From Paenibacillus sp. Root52 (GTDB lineage: Bacteria > Bacillota > Bacilli > Paenibacillales > Paenibacillaceae): a DNA stretch of 64,000 nucleotides. The notes beneath the pieces are model-generated. The model worked only from the letters and a program-made list of their open reading frames with translations, was not told where the DNA came from and did no database searches. The stretch lies in NCBI RefSeq assembly GCF_001426865.1, contig NZ_LMFO01000032.1, positions 151,536 to 215,535 of the forward strand. Reading direction: 5' to 3'. Each line of letters opens with the position of its first letter. Positions within the stretch are counted from its first letter, which is position 1. Position numbers and translations under genes: made by a program. Below, in pieces: positions 16,484 to 24,676 of the stretch.

Positions 16484-17401
16484 ATGAGCATGAAACCATT
16501 GGTTGGTGACAAAAAAGCATGGTTGGGGCGTCGGGGACGTATTCGCATATGGAATCGCCATTCATGGCAGGCACGCTTCTCGCTAGCTATCTCGCGATCA
16601 TTCTTCTATGCTGCATTACTGATTGTGGTATTTACGATTGCTTGTGCCATTGTACCGGGCTGGATTGCACCTTATTCACCAACGGAGATGTTGACCGATG
16701 CCATCCTTCAGGCTCCCTCTATAGCTCACTTGTTCGGAACGGATTATTTCGGCAGAGATATTTTTAGTGTGGTTGTGTATGGTAGCCGAGATTCGTTGCT
16801 GATTGGTTTCGCTTCTGTTCTCGTAGGCGGTCTTGCAGGTAGCGCGCTCGGAATTATATCCGGTTATATCGGCGGTATTGTAGATTCAATCATCATGCGT
16901 GCAGTGGATATATTAATGGCTGTACCTGGTGTGCTGCTTGCTTTGTCTGTGGCAGCTGCTCTGGGGCCAGGACTGCTTAACATTGCTTTGGCGGTTGCGG
17001 TAGCCTCTATTCCGGGGTATGCACGGGTTATGCGTGGGCAGGTCATGTCGGTCAAAGGACTTCCTTTTATCACCGCAACACGCTCCCTTGGTGGTTCTAA
17101 TACACGTATTTTCTGGCGTCATGTGCTTCCGCATTCCTTATCACCGTTGTTGGTTATGGCAACGCTTGGGGTGGGAACGTCCATTTTGACCGGATCTGGG
17201 CTTAGCTTTCTAGGCCTCGGGGTATTGAAGGAAATCCCTGATTGGGGAGCGTTACTCTCCCAAGGGCGAGGTTATTTGACGGTGGCTTGGTGGATCTGTA
17301 CTTTCCCAGGGCTGGCTATTACGTTGTTTGTACTGGCGGTTAATCTGATTGGAGACGATATCCGTGATCGACTTGATCCGAAAGTGAACGGGGCGGCATA
17401 G
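16484..17401 (+). CDS. ABC transporter permease (DppC-like)
   Basis: A 305-aa partner permease of the DppC/OppC family with an extended N-terminus (residues 1-40), the IAPYSPTEM motif, HLFGTDYFGRDIFSVVVYGSRDSLLIG, and the ATPase-contact loop ATRSLGGSNTRIFWRHVLPHSLSPL. The gene ends inside a terminator hairpin, so the importer operon stops here without ATPase genes. The ATPases must come from elsewhere, for instance the pair at 29527-31083 or distant genes. Confidence 0.92.
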   Translation: MSMKPLVGDKKAWLGRRGRIRIWNRHSWQARFSLAISRSFFYAALLIVVFTIACAIVPGWIAPYSPTEMLTDAILQAPSIAHLFGTDYFGRDIFSVVVYGSRDSLLIGFASVLVGGLAGSALGIISGYIGGIVDSIIMRAVDILMAVPGVLLALSVAAALGPGLLNIALAVAVASIPGYARVMRGQVMSVKGLPFITATRSLGGSNTRIFWRHVLPHSLSPLLVMATLGVGTSILTGSGLSFLGLGVLKEIPDWGALLSQGRGYLTVAWWICTFPGLAITLFVLAVNLIGDDIRDRLDPKVNGAA

Positions 17402-17426
17402 ACACTAACGTTAGTCTATCTTTTTG
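17398..17426 (+). terminator. Terminator overlapping the DppC-like stop codon
   Basis: ATAGAC-A-CTAAC pairs with GTTAG-TCTAT, followed by CTTTTT. The stem includes the TAG stop codon of the permease gene. Confidence 0.6.
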
Positions 17427-17467
17427 ATACCAAAGACTGCAGGAAATTGAACATGCATTATGTATAA

Positions 17468-17507
17468 GTGCGTGTTCAAAAAGGTCGGTTTGGACTTTTT
17501 GAACAAC
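17468..17507 (+). repeat. End-to-end copy of the intergenic repeat element, forming a hairpin
   Basis: GTGCGTGTTCAAAAAGGTC is followed at once by GGACTTTTTGAACAAC: the two ends of the 11788-12005 element joined, in the opposite orientation. The arms TGTTCAAAAAG and CTTTTTGAACA pair perfectly. It ends about 10 bases before the AAGGAGG of the FMN reductase gene, so it lies in that gene's leader. Confidence 0.65.
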
Positions 17508-17528
17508 ATCCATAAGGAGGAATTCATC

Positions 17529-18077
17529 ATGTCACATGTCGTTATTATTGCAGGTTCTCCGTCCAAACGCTCACGTCTGACGGGGCTAATTGATTACAGT
17601 GTAAGCCAGCTAAGCGAGGCAGGCATTACGGTTGAAGTTATTCATGTGGCAGACCTACCTGCGGAAGACTTGGTGCAGGCGCGATTCGATAGCACGTTCA
17701 TTCGGGATGCTCTAGCGGTAGTTGAAGCGGCAGACGCAGTGATTGTGGCTACTCCGGTCTACAAGGCTGCATACTCAGGCGTATTGAAGTTGTTCTTGGA
17801 TCTCATTCCCCAAGAAGGACTACGAGGCAAAGTGTCGCTTCCATTAGTGATTGGTGGGTCTATTGCACATCTGCTTGCGATTGATTATGCGTTGAAGCCT
17901 GTACTGACAGCTCTTGGAGGTAGGCATATTCTTGGTGGAGTGTATGCAGTCGATCAAGGTATCGAACGGTTGGATGGAGATAAGTATGTATTATCGGCTG
18001 AGATTACAACGCGTTTGGATCGGTCACTCGAAGAATTAAGATTGACACTGGAAAAGGATGGTATTACGATAGCCTAA
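17529..18077 (+). CDS. NADPH-dependent FMN reductase (SsuE-like)
   Basis: A 182-aa flavodoxin-fold protein. HVVIIAGSPSKRSRLTGLI is the phosphate-binding loop for FMN, and ADAVIVATPVYKAAYSGVLKLFLDLI is the conserved flavin-contact region of SsuE-type reductases; GGSIAHLLAIDYALKPVL is also typical. It would supply reduced FMN to the two LLM monooxygenases in the cluster. The ATG at 17529 follows AAGGAGGAATTCATC; reading further upstream would run through the repeat hairpin and is rejected. Confidence 0.9.
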   Translation: MSHVVIIAGSPSKRSRLTGLIDYSVSQLSEAGITVEVIHVADLPAEDLVQARFDSTFIRDALAVVEAADAVIVATPVYKAAYSGVLKLFLDLIPQEGLRGKVSLPLVIGGSIAHLLAIDYALKPVLTALGGRHILGGVYAVDQGIERLDGDKYVLSAEITTRLDRSLEELRLTLEKDGITIA

Positions 18078-18165
18078 AACCAAGTAATTAGATCGGTAAA
18101 ATAAAATAAATTTTGAAGTCAACTGATTGGAGCAAAGCGTCAGTGACGTGGATACGGAGGCACTT

Positions 18166-19038
18166 ATGAATATTGAAAATATTGAAGCATTTGTATACAT
18201 CAATCACTATGGAAGCTTCAATAAGGCTGCCGAAGTACTCTTTTTGTCCCAGCCTTCCGTGACCGCACGTATCCAGTCACTCGAACGTGAACTCGAATGC
18301 AAGTTGTTTGACCGATTGGGCAAGCAGATTGTGCTAACGGAGGAGGGGCGTAAATTTCTCCCTTATGCACAGCAGGTGCTGCAAGTGATCCAGAAGGGCA
18401 GACAGAAAATCCAGCAACGCCGTACTACACCTGATGCGCTGCGTCTGGGAAGCACCGTTTCTGTCTCGAATTATGTCATACCCGATTTCCTACCCAAGAT
18501 TAAGGAAGCCTACCCGGAAGTCAGCATTAAACTAACGACGGCTCCGACCGACCAGTTGGTCGCCAAGTTATTGAATCAAGAAATTGATCTTGCTTTTGTA
18601 CGTAAGGTCATGCATCCGGCGATTCGGACAGTTGCTTTTTATGAAGATCCGATCCAGTTGTATGTCTACAAAGGGCATCCGTTTATTGAACGTGGGCATG
18701 TCAGTATGGAGGCAATTCGAGAGGAGAGGTTGGTCTTCTTCGAATGCGGATCATTGGACTGGCTACGTATTCACAGAGCTTTTGACTCACTGGAACACCC
18801 GCCGGATATTACATATCATGTAGATCATTCGGAAACGGCGAAGAAACTTGTTATGCAAGGCGCAGGCATTGCCTTTTTGCCTGCGCTTACGGTGAAGAAG
18901 GAAGTGGAAGAGCAACAACTATTCCCTATTCAGGTACACGAGGTTGCTGGGGTTTCCTTACAAATTAGTGTAGTTACGTTAAAAGAAGAACATTCTCCGT
19001 TTGCAGAACCTTTTGGGGAACTGTTGCGGCAGCTATAG
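18166..19038 (+). CDS. LysR-family transcriptional regulator
   Basis: A 290-aa protein with an N-terminal winged helix-turn-helix (residues 1-60: GSFNKAAEVLFLSQPSVTARIQSLERELECKLFDR) and a substrate-binding-like effector domain from about residue 90 (LRLGSTVSVSNYVIPDFLPKI). The start at 18166 (MNIENIEAF) has GGAGG 6 bases upstream; an earlier GTG-rich frame is unlikely. By position it probably controls the surrounding monooxygenase and import genes, as CysL/YtlI-type regulators do for sulfur genes. Confidence 0.92.
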   Translation: MNIENIEAFVYINHYGSFNKAAEVLFLSQPSVTARIQSLERELECKLFDRLGKQIVLTEEGRKFLPYAQQVLQVIQKGRQKIQQRRTTPDALRLGSTVSVSNYVIPDFLPKIKEAYPEVSIKLTTAPTDQLVAKLLNQEIDLAFVRKVMHPAIRTVAFYEDPIQLYVYKGHPFIERGHVSMEAIREERLVFFECGSLDWLRIHRAFDSLEHPPDITYHVDHSETAKKLVMQGAGIAFLPALTVKKEVEEQQLFPIQVHEVAGVSLQISVVTLKEEHSPFAEPFGELLRQL

Positions 19039-19105
19039 CATTTTGGATATTCGTACTGCGGATCGTACGTTTGAACTCGAATGATTAATTTAGGGGGAAC
19101 TTCAC

Positions 19106-20164
19106 ATGGGCATTCGTATTGGGATATTGGATCAGACTCCAATCTATGAAGGGGAAAAGCCGGCGGATGCATTTCGGCATACGATTGAGCTTGCTCAGCG
19201 GGCGGAGGCGCTTGGATTTCATCGTTTCTGGGTATCAGAGCACCATGATTCAGAGCATGTGGCAGGCTCTTCACCGGAAGTGCTCATTGCCCATCTGATT
19301 GCTCATACCAAGCGGATTCGCTTGGGCTCCGGAGGTGTGATGCTTCAGCATTACAGCCCTTACAAAGTGGCCGAGAATTTCAATATTTTAACGGCACTCG
19401 GAGAGGGAAGAATTGATCTAGGTATTGGTCGTGCACCAGGAGGGCTGCCCCGCTCAACCCAAGCGCTACAACAGGGCATCCAAGATGCAGCCTCGCTTAA
19501 AGAGAAGATCGCTCAAGTAAGAAAGTTTATTCATAACGAGCCTGAACAAGATCCGTCCCATCCTTTAGCTGGATTGAAAGCTTCACCTGTATCCGAAATT
19601 CCAGCCGAGTTGTATGTACTCGGGGCAAGTCCTGACAGTGCTGGTATGGCAGCAGAGCTTGGATTACCCTATGTGTTCTCCCTGTTTATTAATAGTAATC
19701 AAGAGGTGGCTCAAGAAGCCTTCCGAATCTATCGTGAACAATTCGACCGTTCTACGGGGCGTGAGCCATATACGGCGCTTGCTCTATCGTTAATTGTGGC
19801 AGAGAGTGAGCAAGAAGCCGAGGAGCTGATTGGTGAGCATAGACCGATCAAGATTTTTCTGGAAAGTGGTAAGACGCTGACGGTACTTTCAGAGGAACAG
19901 GTAGCTGAATTTGCTAAACAAACGAACGAATCCTATCGAACCGAAGTGTTGGAACCAAGCGTGACCCGAGGTACAAAGGAATTTGTGGGTAAAGCGCTAC
20001 GTGATTTCCAGCAAAAATTTGCTGTGGATGAGCTGATCGTAACGACGGCTACACGTGATTTTTCGAAACGAATCCGTTCGTTTGAATTGTTGCGGGAAGC
20101 TCTGGAGGAGCAAGGACTATTGGAAGATGTCGAAACCGCAAATGTTGCGGAGTCAGTGATATAG
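19106..20164 (+). CDS. LLM-class flavin-dependent oxidoreductase (MsnO8-like)
   Basis: A 352-aa bacterial-luciferase-like TIM barrel: IRIGILDQTPIYEG at the N-terminus, FHRFWVSEHHDSEHVAGSSPEVL, KRIRLGSGGVMLQHYSPYKVAENFNIL, GRIDLGIGRAPGGLP. This is the short single-component subfamily (about 330-350 aa), distinct from the NtaA-type enzyme at 12405. It probably uses FMNH2 made by the SsuE-like reductase. AGGGGGAAC precedes the ATG. The substrate is unknown. Confidence 0.9.
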   Translation: MGIRIGILDQTPIYEGEKPADAFRHTIELAQRAEALGFHRFWVSEHHDSEHVAGSSPEVLIAHLIAHTKRIRLGSGGVMLQHYSPYKVAENFNILTALGEGRIDLGIGRAPGGLPRSTQALQQGIQDAASLKEKIAQVRKFIHNEPEQDPSHPLAGLKASPVSEIPAELYVLGASPDSAGMAAELGLPYVFSLFINSNQEVAQEAFRIYREQFDRSTGREPYTALALSLIVAESEQEAEELIGEHRPIKIFLESGKTLTVLSEEQVAEFAKQTNESYRTEVLEPSVTRGTKEFVGKALRDFQQKFAVDELIVTTATRDFSKRIRSFELLREALEEQGLLEDVETANVAESVI

Positions 20165-20244
20165 CTTATAGCTAGGGCGAGTTTTTAGACATGTCCTAAT
20201 CTATTACAAATCCGTACACGATCATGGAGAGAGGGAGCGATGAC

Positions 20245-21501
20245 ATGAGTGATCTGAAACTGTCTGAACAGCGTATAGGGCATGAATTACAGCAAGTGGA
20301 GCCAGAGCCTCATCTCGATCACAAGCCAGTAGCTCCTACAGAACAGGACGAAACATTGGCTGCTCGCTTGATCGAAATCCGGCGTCAGCTTCACCGTAAT
20401 CCGGAGTTATCCGGAGAGGAATTCGAAACGACCGCAGCCATTCGAGGCTGGTTGGAAGAAGAGGGGATAACCGTTGCGACGGATTATAAATTGCGTACTG
20501 GATTGATCGCAGAGATCGGTGAGGGAGATGGCCCAATCGTTGCTCTGCGTGCGGACATTGATGCTCTGCCTTTACAAGAAGAGACGAAACTTGAATATGC
20601 ATCCCAAGTTGATGGCAAAGCTCATGCCTGCGGTCACGATGCGCATACGGCTATTCTTATCGGTGCTGCACGGCTGCTCAAGCAGCGTGAAGCCCAGCTT
20701 CGGGGTAAGGTGAGACTTGTATTCCAGCCCTCTGAAGAGAAGGCAACAGGTGCAAGACAAGTCATTCAGAGTGGTGCGCTCAGCGACGTTGGTGCCATAT
20801 TTGGTTTGCATAACAAACCGGATCTGCAGGTAGGTACATTAGGCATTCGCGAGGGCGCACTTATGGCGTCAGCAGATGGGTTTGTTGTCAAGGTGGAGGG
20901 TGTAGGAACTCACGCGGCAGTGCCAGAGGCGGGCATCGATCCAATCGTCGTTGCTTCACACATCGTCACGGCACTGCAAGCAATCGTAAGTCGAAATGTT
21001 GGTGCGCAGGAAAGTGCCGTAGTCAGTGTAACTAAAATTCATAGTGGAACTGCATGGAATGTGATTCCTGATGAAGCGATTCTGGATGGAACGGTGCGTA
21101 CTTTTGATGAGAAGGTACGGGCGCGGATTCGGGAACGCTTTAATCAGGTCGTCTCAGGTGTAGCGGCGGCTTATGGAACACGTGCATCGGTACGCTGGAT
21201 ACAAGGTCCACCGGCAGTTGTGAATGATGCCTCGTTAGCGGCTGAAGCAGAACGGGTGGCTAGCCAAGTCGGGTTGAAAAGTGTTAGACCATTGCCGTCT
21301 CCGGCAGGTGAAGATTTTGCCTTTTATCAAAAAGAAGTTCCGGGTCTATTTCTCTTCCTCGGCACATCCGGACGCCATGAATGGCACCACCCGGCATTCG
21401 ATCTCGATGAAAGAGCACTCCCGCTTGGAGCACATCTCCTAGCAGCTCTTGCAGAACAGGCTCTTGAGAACCTACAGGCACAACAGCCAGTGGGTGGCTA
21501 A
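20245..21501 (+). CDS. M20-family amidohydrolase (N-acyl amino acid deacylase type)
   Basis: A 418-aa metal-dependent amidohydrolase of the M20D group. Metal and catalytic motifs are VALRADIDALPLQEET, HACGHDAHTAILIGAARLL, FQPSEEKATGARQV, GLHNKP and SPAGEDFAFYQK. A dimerisation domain lies at about residues 225-335. In B. subtilis, relatives such as YxeP and YtnL remove the N-acyl group from modified cysteines after import; that fits this cluster but is inference. The start at 20245 (MSDLKL) has GGGAGCGATGAC upstream; an ATG 21 bases earlier is less likely. Confidence 0.9.
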   Translation: MSDLKLSEQRIGHELQQVEPEPHLDHKPVAPTEQDETLAARLIEIRRQLHRNPELSGEEFETTAAIRGWLEEEGITVATDYKLRTGLIAEIGEGDGPIVALRADIDALPLQEETKLEYASQVDGKAHACGHDAHTAILIGAARLLKQREAQLRGKVRLVFQPSEEKATGARQVIQSGALSDVGAIFGLHNKPDLQVGTLGIREGALMASADGFVVKVEGVGTHAAVPEAGIDPIVVASHIVTALQAIVSRNVGAQESAVVSVTKIHSGTAWNVIPDEAILDGTVRTFDEKVRARIRERFNQVVSGVAAAYGTRASVRWIQGPPAVVNDASLAAEAERVASQVGLKSVRPLPSPAGEDFAFYQKEVPGLFLFLGTSGRHEWHHPAFDLDERALPLGAHLLAALAEQALENLQAQQPVGG

Positions 21502-21798
21502 TTGCTTGACTAAAGGAATAGCACGAAATGTTAGAAAACAGATGGCAATAGAGTAGCCGATAAAGAATAAATTTTAAAGAACAGCTACCAAAGAATAAAT
21601 GTTAAAAGAACGACTTTGCAGGCATATTCACCTGTTCGAAGTAGGGAATCTGCCTGTTTACTGTACGTTTTCTTGCAAAAGGTCATGCCAAAAGGCTTTA
21701 TGGACTAAGGGTTCCCATAAAGCCTTTTTGTGTTACTCGACCACCGCACCGCGTGATCCTTATGATTATTTCAAAATATTACTTCGAAATACAACTCC
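21502..21798. other. Convergent intergenic region
   Basis: Between the M20 amidohydrolase and biotin ligase genes. A terminator hairpin is the only feature seen. AAAGAATAAAT occurs twice nearby (about 21560 and 21590) without obvious meaning. Confidence 0.4.
21689..21730. terminator. Bidirectional terminator
   Basis: AAAAGGCTTTATGG pairs perfectly with CCATAAAGCCTTTT across a 10-base loop. T-runs lie on both strands, so it serves the M20 gene on plus and biotin ligase on minus. Confidence 0.8.
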
Positions 21799-22527
21799 TT
21801 AGCTTGAAGCATTTGATTTCTTAATGATGACGTCCCCACTTGCATGCGCAGTGACCTGCCCATCCGCCTGCTCAATGAGCAAACGTCCATGACTGTCGAC
21901 CCCTAGGCATTGCCCTTCAATCCATTCGCTGTTCTCACGGTCAACCATGAATTGAATTTCTTCTCCAAAGTTAAACATTCGTTCTTGATACAGCGGAATC
22001 AGTGGCTCGAATCCATCTGTAATCCAAGATTGGTGATAGTCCACTAGGCTCTGCACGAGCTGCTCTGCGAGTATCTCAGGACGAACTTCAGCGAATTCGG
22101 ATAAACATATGGTGGAGTAAGGCACATGTTCTGGTCGATATGCCACATTGATACCGATTCCGATGTACATAGCGGAGTGATCGGCTTCAACGAGCGTACC
22201 GGATAGTTTAGCTCCGTTAATAAGGATATCATTAGGCCATTTGATCTGTAGCCGCTGATGGGCTGTAAGATACGGTTCAATGACATCCTGAATCGCAATT
22301 CCTGCCATCAATGCGATCGTTGGTCGAAGCGCCAGATTGGTGGATAGCGGCAAAACGGTAGTAAGTGCGAGATTTCCCGGAGGTGTCTGCCATGCCCGTC
22401 CGTATTGTCCTTTACCCGCAGTCTGATTCTGGGACATGACGGCGAAGCCTGGAGACTTACCGCTTTGGGTTAGTCGCTTCGCTTCTATATTGGTACTATC
22501 AATGGTGTCGTATTGTAATATGTCCAT
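21799..22527 (-). CDS. birA: Biotin--[acetyl-CoA-carboxylase] ligase, catalytic form without HTH
   Basis: A 242-aa enzyme that activates biotin with ATP and joins it to the carboxyl-carrier protein of acetyl-CoA carboxylase. The N-terminus DILQYDTIDSTNIEAKRL leads into the biotinyl-AMP loop (GKGQYGRAWQTPPGNLALT, from GRGRRGR-type sequences), then KWPNDILINGAKLSGTLVE and IGIGINV. There is no N-terminal winged helix, so it is not the repressor form (about 320 aa). The start at 22527 follows GGAGGATCTTCC; six extra upstream codons would include that site. Confidence 0.92.
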   Translation of the reverse strand: MDILQYDTIDSTNIEAKRLTQSGKSPGFAVMSQNQTAGKGQYGRAWQTPPGNLALTTVLPLSTNLALRPTIALMAGIAIQDVIEPYLTAHQRLQIKWPNDILINGAKLSGTLVEADHSAMYIGIGINVAYRPEHVPYSTICLSEFAEVRPEILAEQLVQSLVDYHQSWITDGFEPLIPLYQERMFNFGEEIQFMVDRENSEWIEGQCLGVDSHGRLLIEQADGQVTAHASGDVIIKKSNASS

Positions 22528-22728
22528 GGAAGATCCTCCAATCATGTCTGATGCAACGCACCTGAACTAACGATTGAATTATAACATGAACCTATCGCTG
22601 GGCAAGAGAATTCCCACAGTTCTGAATACTATGGATTGAAGTTGAGCGTTAGCCAGATACATCAATGCACAGGAAAATGGATTGTTTCATAACGGATAAA
22701 GCTCTTTTCTCTAAAATGGAAATATTTG

Positions 22729-22758
22729 TTGACGATCTGAAATGGCTATGCTATATTT
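22729..22758 (+). promoter_or_regulatory. Sigma-A promoter of the metallophore operon
   Basis: TTGACG (22729-22734) and TATATT (22753-22758) are separated by 18 bases. The Zur operator starts 12 bases after the -10, overlapping the expected transcription start, so a bound repressor would block initiation. Confidence 0.75.
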
Positions 22759-22770
22759 TTCTCGTCCACT

Positions 22771-22791
22771 AATCGTAATAATTACGATTAA
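22771..22791 (+). promoter_or_regulatory. Zur operator of the metallophore operon
   Basis: The core TCGTAATAATTACGA (22774-22788) matches the B. subtilis Zur box TCGTAATnATTACGA perfectly, and the palindrome extends three bases on each side. Zinc-loaded Zur would repress the operon and release it when zinc is scarce. Confidence 0.9.
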
Positions 22792-22856
22792 TGTCGAATG
22801 AAGGAAAATAAGCTCACCTTTATATTCTGAGGATAAGAATAGGAGTAATCGCTGCG

Positions 22857-23723
22857 ATGAAACAGGAGATCGAGTTTATCAAATTTAATCCGACCCAGAA
22901 CATGACGATTCTGGTTCAGACGAATCATCCAGCCGAGAGCTACCCACGCATTGCATCCCAACTGATGTCGTATGAACATGTGTACGCTGAACAGGTGGGA
23001 TTCATTGAGAGATCCATGCAACAGGGAGCCGTTGCACATTTACAGATGGCGGGAGGAGAGTTCTGTGGCAATGCCTGTATGGCACTCGCTGCACATATCG
23101 CAGCAGAAGCTAAGCTGGAACAACATGATCAGATGCACGTTGTGCTTACGGCTTCTGGAACAGAGCAATTAATCGTGTGTCATGTGAAAAAGCAAGCCAG
23201 CGGATATGACTGCCAGGTGTCTATGCCAATCCCTGAACAGATTGAGCAACGAACCATTAAGTATGAAGGATTGGATTTGGATATCATCATCGTGCGCTAC
23301 CAAGAATTTATCCATATCGTGATCGAGGTTGAAGAATTTGATGAGATGATGAAGAGAAGAGCTCAAGCCTTGGCTCGGTTACTCGGATTAACGATGGGGG
23401 ATAAGCTGATCGGTATTATGTTATATAAATCTTCGTCAACAGAGCTAGCTCCACTCATCTATGTACCTCCATTGGATAGTCTGATCTGGGAACGAGGATG
23501 TGGTTCAGGAACGGCCTCCCTAGGAGCTTACCTTGCTTGGAGCCAGCAACGCGAAATTTCGCATTACATCAAGCAGCCTGGTGGTGCCATTAAGGTGATG
23601 GTCGGGTGGCATGAAGCAGAAATTGAGAGTATTACCATTGAGGGAACTGTCGGCATTGTGGCACAAGGCAGAGCATTTATCGATGACCCAGCAAGCGCAC
23701 TTTTACAGACACATCACATGTAA
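22857..23723 (+). CDS. cntK: Histidine racemase of metallophore synthesis (DapF fold)
   Basis: A 288-aa member of the diaminopimelate epimerase fold. The two catalytic cysteines lie in GGEFCGNACMAL and WERGCGSGTASLGAYLAW. In staphylopine systems CntK makes D-histidine from L-histidine as the first building block. A true dapF is unlikely in this position because the genes that follow are cntL and cntM. AGGAG lies 11 bases before the ATG. First gene after the Zur operator. Whether the enzyme here gives D-His is inferred. Confidence 0.88.
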   Translation: MKQEIEFIKFNPTQNMTILVQTNHPAESYPRIASQLMSYEHVYAEQVGFIERSMQQGAVAHLQMAGGEFCGNACMALAAHIAAEAKLEQHDQMHVVLTASGTEQLIVCHVKKQASGYDCQVSMPIPEQIEQRTIKYEGLDLDIIIVRYQEFIHIVIEVEEFDEMMKRRAQALARLLGLTMGDKLIGIMLYKSSSTELAPLIYVPPLDSLIWERGCGSGTASLGAYLAWSQQREISHYIKQPGGAIKVMVGWHEAEIESITIEGTVGIVAQGRAFIDDPASALLQTHHM

Positions 23724-23752
23724 GACGATGACAAGATGTAGGGGGATAAGAA

Positions 23753-24547
23753 ATGGTTACATTGGTTCATTTTCAGACCTGTTTGCGTGAATACGCGATG
23801 AAATTCAATGAGCTGGGAAGCAAGTATGATCATACGCTGCATCATAGTTCAGAGCTTGAAGCGCTGATCGATCATTATTCCAGGTTCGTGACTGATCCGG
23901 AGAACAAGGCAGCCTGGGAACAGCTTGCAGAGCAAGAACTGGACAGTCTCCATTCTCTCGTAGAGGAGCTTAGGCAGCAATCCGCCTACTGTGTAGCGAT
24001 TATGGAGAAGTATCGTGCATTGCGATTACAGCGTGGTGATGTACAGATCGCGGATTATTTCAAGAACATCGAAGAATGCATTGATAAGGAGTTTGGCAGC
24101 TTCCACGTCACAGCGCAGTCCAAGGTATTGCTGGTAGGCTCGGGTTCATATCCCATGACTCCCTTGTACATCGCCAAGCGAACAGGAGCCGAGGTCGTGG
24201 GTATCGATATTGATGAAGAGGCGATTACGCTGGGACAGAAGGTTGTGGAGATCCTAGGAGCTGGCTTGAACATTCGTCTGGAACGCCTATTGCTGGAACA
24301 GCTGGACTACACGCAAGAAGCAACACATATTATTTTCAGCTCTACGGTAGCGAATAAGTACGATTTGCTTGATCAATTGCATGACCTGACGAATGATCAT
24401 GTCGTTGTGGCGATGAGATATGGCGACCAATTAAAATCCCTGTTCAATTATCCCATGCTGGAAACGGACAGTCGAAAATGGAAGCTCGCTGACACGGTGT
24501 TACGCCCTGACGATGTGTTCGATATTGCGCTATATCAAAAAGCATAG
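23753..24547 (+). CDS. cntL: Nicotianamine synthase-like aminobutanoyl transferase
   Basis: A 264-aa protein with a Rossmann-type SAM-binding core: KVLLVGSGSYPMTPLYIAKRTGAEVVGIDIDEEAI, the hallmark of bacterial nicotianamine synthase-like enzymes. It transfers the aminobutyrate part of S-adenosylmethionine onto the amino group of histidine. The N-terminal 110 residues are helical, as usual for the family. It lies 29 bases after cntK with GGGGGATAAGAA before the ATG, and 129 bases before cntM. Confidence 0.9.
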   Translation: MVTLVHFQTCLREYAMKFNELGSKYDHTLHHSSELEALIDHYSRFVTDPENKAAWEQLAEQELDSLHSLVEELRQQSAYCVAIMEKYRALRLQRGDVQIADYFKNIEECIDKEFGSFHVTAQSKVLLVGSGSYPMTPLYIAKRTGAEVVGIDIDEEAITLGQKVVEILGAGLNIRLERLLLEQLDYTQEATHIIFSSTVANKYDLLDQLHDLTNDHVVVAMRYGDQLKSLFNYPMLETDSRKWKLADTVLRPDDVFDIALYQKA

Positions 24548-24676
24548 TTGTTACAACCACTTTTCACGAAAACGATTAAATCTGAACAGAGGTTGATCTT
24601 ACTTCGTTAGAGCTAGGAGCTAAGAGGTAAGGTGATTCTAATTTACAGGTAGTATGTTGAACATAAGGAGGCTCAT

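Noticed and set aside
16519..16767. Alternative 82-codon frame inside the DppC-like gene
   Set aside because: Frame-shifted shadow of a clear permease gene.
22857..23723. Diaminopimelate epimerase (dapF) reading
   Set aside because: Fold and cysteines match dapF, but the gene is behind a Zur box and directly followed by cntL and cntM, so the metallophore histidine racemase is the better call.
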